A stretch of DNA of 13,935 nt, taken from contig JACQGJ010000557.1 of NCBI GenBank assembly GCA_016199605.1, positions 1-13,935 of the forward strand, written 5' to 3'. The notes under the pieces are model-generated. The model ran no database searches. It worked only from the letters and a program-made list of their open reading frames with translations, and was not told where the DNA came from. The translations under genes were made by a program, and so were the position numbers. Below, in pieces: positions 1-5,135 of the stretch (position 1 is its first letter; the number at the start of each line of letters is the position of its first letter). Source of the DNA: Armatimonadota bacterium (GTDB lineage Bacteria > Armatimonadota > Abditibacteriia > CG2-30-59-28).

Positions 1-15
1 GACAGTCCAACTGTC
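1..15. repeat. Short perfect inverted repeat upstream of the DUF6259-like gene
   Basis: GACAGT-CCA-ACTGTC is a perfect 6-bp inverted repeat with a 3-base centre, ending 13 bases before the first usable start codon of the downstream gene. It could be a small operator or a hairpin, or it could fall inside the coding sequence if that gene starts before the window. Only the symmetry is seen; any regulatory role is a guess. Confidence 0.25.
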
Positions 16-28
16 TCACAACAATGCG

Positions 29-2248
29 GTGTTTTCAACCTTAACGAGTATATACCCATGGATGCTGTGTGCTTTCCTGTCACAGGCCACAATCGCCAAG
101 CCGATCACGCTACAGAACGACCGGCTCCAGCTTGTGTTCGCGGTGGAGGGTCCTTCCGTACAGCTTGCCGGACTCAAGGCAAATGATGGGAAGCGCCAAT
201 GGATAGCCGTGAAGGCAGGGGGCAATTCCTTGTGCGGCATCACCTTACAGCGGCTCGAGGGAAAGTATGTCCGCAGAAAGTACGTCGATACAGCTCAGGC
301 CGCAAAAGTCGATTGCCAGCAGGTCAAGACTTCGGACGGGAACGCTCTGCGCCTCGTCTGGACCGACCTCAAACCGGCCGGGCTGGAGGGAACGGTCGAT
401 GTCGAAGCCACGGTCACGCTGAAACGAGGATCACCCCTCGCCGCATGGGGCCTACGGGTGCGGGATCACCTCCCAGGTTGGGGGATTGAGGCGGTGGAGT
501 TCCCTCGAATGCGGCTGACTGCTGATCGTGAGGCCCAGTTGGCGTCTCCTCATGGCCTGGGACGAATCTACCGCAACCCTACCCAGTTTGAGAGCGAGAC
601 GTTGGGCGGGGCCAAATTTGGGCCCGAGATGGGCGGGTTGTATCCTTTCTCCACCTTCACCATGCAGCTCATGACCCTCACCCAGGGAAGCGAGTCTCTG
701 TACCTCTCAACCCACGACCCTCAGGCGAGAGGGAAGTTCTTCCACTTTGCTCCGACGGCAGACAAGTCCTCGCTCGAGTGCTCGGTGGCCCACTACCCCG
801 AGAGGCCTTTCGAGTCGCCTTACGATTGGACGTGCTCCTACCCGACCCTTACGGGTTTGGTGTCGGGTGACTGGTGGCATTGTTGTCGTGTCTATCGGCG
901 GTGGGCGTTGGCGAAGGCCGAATGGACGCGGCCGCCGGTCGGCCGGTCTCCCGACAAGTTGCCCGATTGGTGGGTGAAGACGCCGCTATGGGATCACTGT
1001 TACTACGGACGGGACGTCAACGGGGAGCGTCGCAGCCTGCCCTACATTCTGCGCACGCAGGAGTTGCTGGGCGGGTTGCCGACCGCAGTCATGTATCCAA
1101 TGTGGAACACGAAAGGGTTCGATGTGGGCTATCCCGACTTCTTTCCCGCGCGGGACTGGTTCCTCGCAGACTCCCAGGAGGCCCGCAAGCACAACGTTCG
1201 CTACTGCCCCTACATCAACGGCATGAACGCGGACGTGGACAGCGACTACTGGCGGAACGGCGGATCGAGGAACCGCATGTTGCTGGAATGGACGATGAAC
1301 GAGGAACCCACCAAGGGGTTGCAGTTTGAATGCCCGCAGTCCGACTGGCAGAAGGAAGTCGCCGGACTGGCAGGGCGCGCGGCGCGGGAGTTGAAGGTGG
1401 ACTGCCTCTACTTCGACGTGGTCGGATGCACGCCCGCCGTTGCCTGCTATTCCCTGAACCACGGACATCCGGTTGGCAACCGCTGCGACCTGCCCCTCGG
1501 CATACGCCGTATGATGACGAGGGCGCGAGAACAAGCGGCCATGACAAACCCGGACCTCATCTTCTCCACCGAGGACGCCTCGGAGTGTTACGGCTTTGAA
1601 GCCCCCTTCGTCTGCAACCGAACGCTTTCCGACATGGACTGCCCAATGCTCATGGCCGTGTATGCTGACCGGCTTGACCCGTTCGGCTACAACATGACCG
1701 ACGCGGAGTATAGGAACGACCCCATGTCGTGGCGGACGAAACTGGCGGAGGAGTTCATCTACGGAATGAAGATCGGGTGCATGTTCCCGGACAAGCCGGA
1801 AAGCAAACCGGATATCCTCACACTGCTCAAGAACCTGGCCACCGCGCGTATCGCAGCAGCCAAGTACCTGTCAGTCGGTCAGATGATGCACGTGCCGACC
1901 CTTCATGGAGCTAATCCCTCCATCAACACTCTGTGGGGCGATTACGGCAGACCGGACAAAGCGATGACTCGTCCGGCGGTTCGCGCCTCTTCCTGGCTTG
2001 CGAGCGATGGGACCGCCGCTCTTGTCTTCGTGAACGTGGCGGAGACTCCCGCAACCCTCCGGTGGTCTGTCTCGCGAAGCGACCTGCGCCTGCCCGGTGG
2101 AAGTTGTCTGCTGCGGGAGACCTATCCCGCGCCCAGAGGCAAGCCGGTGGTGGTGCAAGGGGAAATGCTTGTCGGCACAGCGAGGGTCCCCGGACTGAAC
2201 GCCACCGTCCTCAGTTTGCAGCCGAACCCTCCGTCTCGCGCCTTTTAG
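29..2248 (+). CDS. Secreted DUF6259-like putative glycoside hydrolase
   Basis: This 739-residue protein is probably exported and hydrolyses a glycan. The N-terminus is hydrophobic and ends in a plausible cleavage site (SQATIA/KP, near residue 23). Residues 25-280 look like a beta-sandwich of the mutarotase-like type. Residues 310-640 look like a TIM barrel, and the last 90 residues look like a small beta domain. Barrel-strand-like segments LYFDVVG (D463) and FSTEDASE (E515) supply acidic residues placed as in retaining glycosidases; their catalytic role is inferred. The overall pattern is that of DUF6259-type proteins from PVC bacteria and Armatimonadota. The start is uncertain: GTG at 29 gives the fuller signal peptide, ATG at 62 gives a very short one, neither has a Shine-Dalgarno sequence, and the frame is open to the window edge. 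It faces the SUMF1-like gene and is separated from the operon starting at 3654, so it may be a separate transcription unit of the same locus. Confidence 0.8.
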   Translation: MFSTLTSIYPWMLCAFLSQATIAKPITLQNDRLQLVFAVEGPSVQLAGLKANDGKRQWIAVKAGGNSLCGITLQRLEGKYVRRKYVDTAQAAKVDCQQVKTSDGNALRLVWTDLKPAGLEGTVDVEATVTLKRGSPLAAWGLRVRDHLPGWGIEAVEFPRMRLTADREAQLASPHGLGRIYRNPTQFESETLGGAKFGPEMGGLYPFSTFTMQLMTLTQGSESLYLSTHDPQARGKFFHFAPTADKSSLECSVAHYPERPFESPYDWTCSYPTLTGLVSGDWWHCCRVYRRWALAKAEWTRPPVGRSPDKLPDWWVKTPLWDHCYYGRDVNGERRSLPYILRTQELLGGLPTAVMYPMWNTKGFDVGYPDFFPARDWFLADSQEARKHNVRYCPYINGMNADVDSDYWRNGGSRNRMLLEWTMNEEPTKGLQFECPQSDWQKEVAGLAGRAARELKVDCLYFDVVGCTPAVACYSLNHGHPVGNRCDLPLGIRRMMTRAREQAAMTNPDLIFSTEDASECYGFEAPFVCNRTLSDMDCPMLMAVYADRLDPFGYNMTDAEYRNDPMSWRTKLAEEFIYGMKIGCMFPDKPESKPDILTLLKNLATARIAAAKYLSVGQMMHVPTLHGANPSINTLWGDYGRPDKAMTRPAVRASSWLASDGTAALVFVNVAETPATLRWSVSRSDLRLPGGSCLLRETYPAPRGKPVVVQGEMLVGTARVPGLNATVLSLQPNPPSRAF

Positions 2249-2596
2249 CGGCCAACTCCGCAGTTCTGCAAGAGCCTCCTTGCCCCGAGATCTTCGTAGG
2301 ATAAAGCTCCAGCTTTGTCCTGCGCCAACACGACAAAGCTGGAGCTTTATCCTACGAAGGTTCGCGGATCGGATTGGAGTTGTGCAAATGGCATTCTCGG
2401 AATGGACGTACGAAAGGCCGCACTTAGCTCTGATACGGCGGGAGATTGCCTCGGAAGGCGGTGGGGAGATGTTATCGGGCACAGCCGACTGGAATGGCAG
2501 GAGATAGGAAGCGGATTCACCCCCATCTGGCGGCACGCCCCCCAGACCCCCCGCAAGAAACCCAAACGGTAAAACCGCAGAACTACCAAAGGGCAA
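2249..2596. other. Convergent intergenic spacer, no gene seen
   Basis: These 348 bases lie between the 3' ends of the DUF6259-like gene (+) and the SUMF1-like gene (-). They hold the perfect 28-bp inverted repeat at 2292-2359 and C-rich runs at 2520-2552. Short open frames on both strands have no start signals and no recognisable composition. I see no supported gene in 2360-2596. The second half could be a non-coding repeat found elsewhere in the genome, but one copy cannot show that. Confidence 0.6.
2292..2359. repeat. Perfect 28-bp-arm inverted repeat, nested palindrome
   Basis: The left arm 2292-2319 is the exact reverse complement of the right arm 2332-2359, separated by a 12-base loop (2320-2331). 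Each arm contains its own palindrome, AAAGCT-CC-AGCTTT, so each arm can also fold alone and the whole can form a cruciform or a long hairpin. It begins 44 bases after the stop of the DUF6259-like gene and lies between convergent genes, so a bidirectional terminator or mRNA-end stabiliser is reasonable. It has no T-tract, so it is not a classical intrinsic terminator. It may be one copy of a dispersed REP- or MITE-like family. Confidence 0.85.
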
Positions 2597-3505
2597 CTAA
2601 GGGCCTTGGGCACAACGGAACCCATAGAGGTCGAGCCAGGCGTCCGGAGTGAGGCTGTCCCGGATCGAGCAACGGAAGAGGTACACGTCGAAGCTGAGCC
2701 AGGAAGCGCCGCGCAGGACGCGTCCGTCTCCGGACGACGGTCCTTGCGGATTGCGCGCTGGCGCGTTCTTGTAGTAGTTTCCATCATACCAGTCCGCGCA
2801 CCACTCCCACACGTTCCCTGCCATGTCCTCGCACCCGAACGGACTAACGCCCTTATGAAACCGACCCACTCGCGTCGTCAGCGGTTTCTCCTGCCGCGGC
2901 TGCCTGAAGAGAAACTCCCACATCCACTGACTGATGGTTGTCAGGACAGTCCTCAGATGATACCACCCGCTGTTGCACTTCTTGCGGTCCCATTCGTCGC
3001 CCCATGGGAACACCCTTTCCTCACCGCCGCACGCCGCATACTCCCATTGCGCCTCCGTCGGCAGGTAACACCCCGCCCATGCCGAGTAGGCGTTCGCATC
3101 CTTCCAACTGACGTTCACCACGGGATGATCCGGCTGCCTTCCCCACCACGGGTCGGGTGGCGCGGCGTGCCCGGTAGCCTTGCAGAACTTCCGATACTGT
3201 CCCGCGGTCACCTCGTACTGATACATCCAGAACCCGTCCAAACTCACCCGATGCTTCGGCGTCTCGTCCAGCATGGAATCCTTCCAATACTTCGGCCACC
3301 CGTAGCGAGCGATCTCCCGGTCAAGGTCGCTCTCGTCCTTACCCATCATGAAATCGCCGGCCGGGATCCACACCATCACCGCCCCGTCCCTGGGGTTCAC
3401 CTTTGTCTTTACCTTACCCCCGGACTTGAGGGCGATCCACAACGCCACCAAACCGGCGACACAGACACCGAGACCCCGCAGCCATCTTCGCTTGAACATC
3501 CGCAT
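2597..3505 (-). CDS. Membrane-anchored SUMF1/FGE-fold protein, catalytic cysteines absent
   Basis: This 302-residue protein has a basic N-terminus (MFKRRW), one hydrophobic segment (about residues 10-27) and then an extracytoplasmic FGE-sulfatase (SUMF1/EgtB/PvdO) domain filling the rest. Visible family marks are MVWIPAGDFMMG near the start, VTAGQYRKFC, HPVVNVSWKDANAYSAWAG, LPTEAQWEYAA, FPWGDEW, DMAGNVWEWCADWYDG, GRVLRGASW and a terminal YGFRCA. True formylglycine-generating enzymes carry two active-site cysteines just after the GGS motif. Here the stretch GASWLSFDVYLFRC has neither, and no sulfatase is nearby, so sulfatase activation is unlikely. It more likely has a binding or other non-FGE role, as many bacterial members do. 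Start choice: GTG at 3529 and ATG at 3499 are alternatives; ATG at 3505 has a weak GAG-containing purine stretch upstream. It diverges from the operon at 3654. Confidence 0.85.
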   Translation of the reverse strand: MRMFKRRWLRGLGVCVAGLVALWIALKSGGKVKTKVNPRDGAVMVWIPAGDFMMGKDESDLDREIARYGWPKYWKDSMLDETPKHRVSLDGFWMYQYEVTAGQYRKFCKATGHAAPPDPWWGRQPDHPVVNVSWKDANAYSAWAGCYLPTEAQWEYAACGGEERVFPWGDEWDRKKCNSGWYHLRTVLTTISQWMWEFLFRQPRQEKPLTTRVGRFHKGVSPFGCEDMAGNVWEWCADWYDGNYYKNAPARNPQGPSSGDGRVLRGASWLSFDVYLFRCSIRDSLTPDAWLDLYGFRCAQGP

Positions 3506-3568
3506 CACGACTTTTCTCAAAACAATCACGGTACGAGATCAATATCAAACACGACACGCAGCGACACC

Positions 3569-3597
3569 TTGCCGAACCGCGTGGCTTGCACTATACT
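3569..3597 (+). promoter_or_regulatory. Candidate sigma70-type promoter of the three-gene operon
   Basis: TTGCCG (3569-3574), a 17-base spacer and TATACT (3592-3597) match the housekeeping consensus at 4/6 and 5/6 positions. Transcription would start near 3604, giving an untranslated leader of about 50 bases before the ATG at 3654. A second weaker arrangement with TTGCAC at 3586 and a -10 near 3610 also exists. Prediction from sequence only. Confidence 0.4.
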
Positions 3598-3635
3598 TCG
3601 ACAACGCTGATTATAGCAACCGCAGGTTGAGGTTG

Positions 3636-3643
3636 AAAGGTGG
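3636..3643 (+). promoter_or_regulatory. Ribosome binding site deciding the 3654 start
   Basis: AAAGGTGG ends 10 bases before the ATG at 3654. This matters because the reading frame is open well upstream (back into the antisense of the SUMF1-like gene). There is also no in-frame ATG, GTG or TTG between 3657 and the predicted signal-peptide cleavage site, so 3654 is the only start that yields an exported protein. Confidence 0.6.
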
Positions 3644-3653
3644 ATTCCGGACG

Positions 3654-5045
3654 ATGAGAAAGCCAAGGTCCGCGAGAGCGTGTCTGATAGGCTATGAGCG
3701 TGACTCAATTGACCCCCACCCCGACCCTCCCCCGCTATCGCAGGGGAGGGCGTCCGTAGGCGTAACGCTAATCCATGCCCTCCCCTGCGATAGCGGGGGA
3801 GGGTCGGGGTGGGGGTCAAGGCGTATAAGACACGCTCCCAGATTTGTCTCATGCCTCCTACCAGTCTTCCTGGCGCCCAACCTTCCCGTTCATGCCCAGG
3901 AGAATACCTTCATCGTCAAGCTTCAGGAGTCCCGCTCGAAGGTTGAGAATGACGACCTACGGAAAGGCCTGGAGGCGGTGGACCGCAAGCTGCAGGTCGA
4001 TAACCTGTCGATGTGGTATCACCGTCTCGTCGATCCTCAGAACGGCGACCAGGTGAAGCTCTTTAGCTACGGAGACTACTTCATGAACTGCCGCTTCGGT
4101 GGAGTTGGCAACGGCGGGTGGGACATGGAGTACTTTCTGCAAGTGGAGGTGGGGTATCCCAACGGGCCGTCATGGAACCTCGTATCAGACGTCCTGCAGC
4201 AAGGGATGTACGTTTTCGAACAGAAGGATCGCGCATTGGTGGACCTGGTGTGGCCCGTGCCGCCTCCGCCGGGCAAGGAAGGTAACGGCGGCACGCTGCT
4301 CGTGCGCCTCGTCAAGCAGCCGGGAGGAACTCGGTGGGCGTATCTGCAGGTGGAGTTGCAGCCAACCCAGGGAGCGTCCCTTCAACGTGTTCGAGTCTCC
4401 GGCTATCCGGGCAACACCGCAGGTCCCCCGGAGCGCGAGCGGCGGGCCAAAACAAGCAAACAGGACGGCAACCTGCAGGCAGGGGCCACTTTGGAGTTGA
4501 ATCCTGCCGAAGAGTGGGCGGTCGCCATGTATAACCGTAATGCCGAGGAGCAGGAGGCCAACCTGGCGGTTTTTCTGCCGGAGGAAGTAAGGTCCGCTCA
4601 TGTCAGTGGCGTTTACAGCGTGGGATTGGACCTCTTTCCCGTAGCAGGAACCGAGACCCTCCACGTGGCCCTGGGTTTCTACACGGGCACTCCTTCCGCT
4701 GAGGGAAACGCAGGCTTCCTCAAGGAGGCTCCGAAGATCATGGACTTCCTATCGTCCCTCAAGTGGCAGCCGGACTTTGCCCGGATGGTTGACGTGGATT
4801 CCACTACCCGGGAATACCAGCCACTGCTGAAGTTGCCCGGAGTCAGCGACCGGATCGGGAAGGAAGTGGCGGGTCTGGTAAGTGAGGTGGGAGACCTTCA
4901 GCAATCGCTGCTGTTGGACTCCCAGTCCGGCAAGCCCATCAACTACTCGCGGGTCCTTGAATTCACCAGGAAGATCGACCAGTTGCGGGGTGTGCGAGAT
5001 CGGCTCTACGAAGCTGCGGTCCAGGCGTTGGTGGAGACGATATGA
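3654..5045 (+). CDS. Secreted protein of unknown function with palindromic element in its signal peptide
   Basis: I do not recognise this 463-residue protein. Residues 1-7 (MRKPRSA) form a basic n-region. Residues 8-61 come from the palindromic element at 3676-3837 and are low-complexity (DPHPDPPPLSQGR and SGGGSGWGS). Residues 63-81 (RFVSCLLPVFLAPNLPVHA) form the h- and c-regions with cleavage before QENTF. The mature part, about 380 residues, mixes beta-rich sequence (about 110-340) with a helical C-terminal third (about 370-463: SDRIGKEVAGLVSEVGDLQQ and KIDQLRGVRDRLYEAA). It has no catalytic motif I can name. It is the first gene of a probable operon, 90 bases ahead of the DUF4091-like gene, so a role in glycan binding or as an accessory to the two enzymes is inferred. 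Whether the element-interrupted signal still works, or the gene is a silent early-stage pseudogene, cannot be told from sequence; the frame remains open. Confidence 0.7.
   Translation: MRKPRSARACLIGYERDSIDPHPDPPPLSQGRASVGVTLIHALPCDSGGGSGWGSRRIRHAPRFVSCLLPVFLAPNLPVHAQENTFIVKLQESRSKVENDDLRKGLEAVDRKLQVDNLSMWYHRLVDPQNGDQVKLFSYGDYFMNCRFGGVGNGGWDMEYFLQVEVGYPNGPSWNLVSDVLQQGMYVFEQKDRALVDLVWPVPPPPGKEGNGGTLLVRLVKQPGGTRWAYLQVELQPTQGASLQRVRVSGYPGNTAGPPERERRAKTSKQDGNLQAGATLELNPAEEWAVAMYNRNAEEQEANLAVFLPEEVRSAHVSGVYSVGLDLFPVAGTETLHVALGFYTGTPSAEGNAGFLKEAPKIMDFLSSLKWQPDFARMVDVDSTTREYQPLLKLPGVSDRIGKEVAGLVSEVGDLQQSLLLDSQSGKPINYSRVLEFTRKIDQLRGVRDRLYEAAVQALVETI
3676..3837. mobile_element. 162-bp palindromic (MITE/RPE-like) element, in frame inside a gene
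   Basis: The core arms 3709-3751 and 3777-3819 are perfect 43-bp reverse complements around a 25-base loop (3752-3776). Outer ends GAGCGTGTCT (3676-3685) and AGACACGCTC (3828-3837) are a second, 10-bp perfect inverted pair that extends imperfectly inward (GATA versus TATA). The span is exactly 162 bases, or 54 codons, and is open in the host frame. There is no transposase and no obvious target-site duplication (GCGA left, CCAG right). The core is the type of GC-rich intergenic palindrome that yields spurious PHPDPPP-like peptides in many genomes. In-frame residence recalls Rickettsia palindromic elements in behaviour, not in sequence. The exact outer boundaries are inferred from the terminal repeats. 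Confidence 0.75.
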
Positions 5046-5058
5046 GTTACCATTCACT

Positions 5059-5087
5059 GTTGGGAGGGAGTTGGACTCCCGACCAAC
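5059..5087 (+). other. Intercistronic hairpin with tandem G-A mismatch
   Basis: GTTGG (5059-5063) pairs with CCAAC (5083-5087), and GGGAGT (5066-5071) pairs with ACTCCC (5075-5080) around a TGG loop. Between the two stems is a symmetric GA/GA internal loop, the tandem sheared G-A arrangement that usually stabilises RNA helices. It starts 14 bases after the stop of the upstream gene and ends 49 before the next start. It may protect the mRNA end or tune the ratio of the two operon genes; no T-tract follows, so it is not an intrinsic terminator. Confidence 0.5.
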
Positions 5088-5135
5088 AGGGCGCAGGTGA
5101 ATAGTTACCGATATGAGTTCGAGTGGAGAGGCGCC

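Larger units (their letters stand above)
3530..3653. promoter_or_regulatory. Divergent intergenic promoter region
   Basis: This short AT-richer gap separates the divergent SUMF1-like gene and the glycan operon, so it must hold the operon promoter and probably that of the SUMF1-like gene. The best + strand candidate is annotated separately at 3569-3597. I found no convincing - strand promoter and no clear operator palindrome. Confidence 0.5.

Noticed and set aside
1871..2596. 241-residue - strand open frame reaching through the spacer into the DUF6259-like gene
   Set aside because: It reads through the 28-bp inverted repeat and the 3' end of a clear + strand gene, and has no recognisable domain.
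2606..3610. 334-residue + strand open frame across the SUMF1-like gene
   Set aside because: It is the antisense of a well-supported SUMF1 domain, has no start signal, and its Pro/Arg/His-rich product matches nothing.
3348..3653. Upstream extension of the unknown secreted protein into the SUMF1-like gene
   Set aside because: The extension is antisense to coding sequence and lies upstream of the predicted promoter and ribosome site; ATG at 3654 is better placed.
3709..3819. CRISPR-like or intrinsic terminator interpretation of the long palindrome
   Set aside because: There is one inverted pair rather than spaced direct repeats, it lacks a T-tract, and it lies inside an open reading frame.
3672..3841. 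Target-site duplication around the palindromic element
   Set aside because: The flanks GCGA and CCAG do not match, and no alternative boundary gave a convincing duplication, so a specific transposition mechanism is not claimed.
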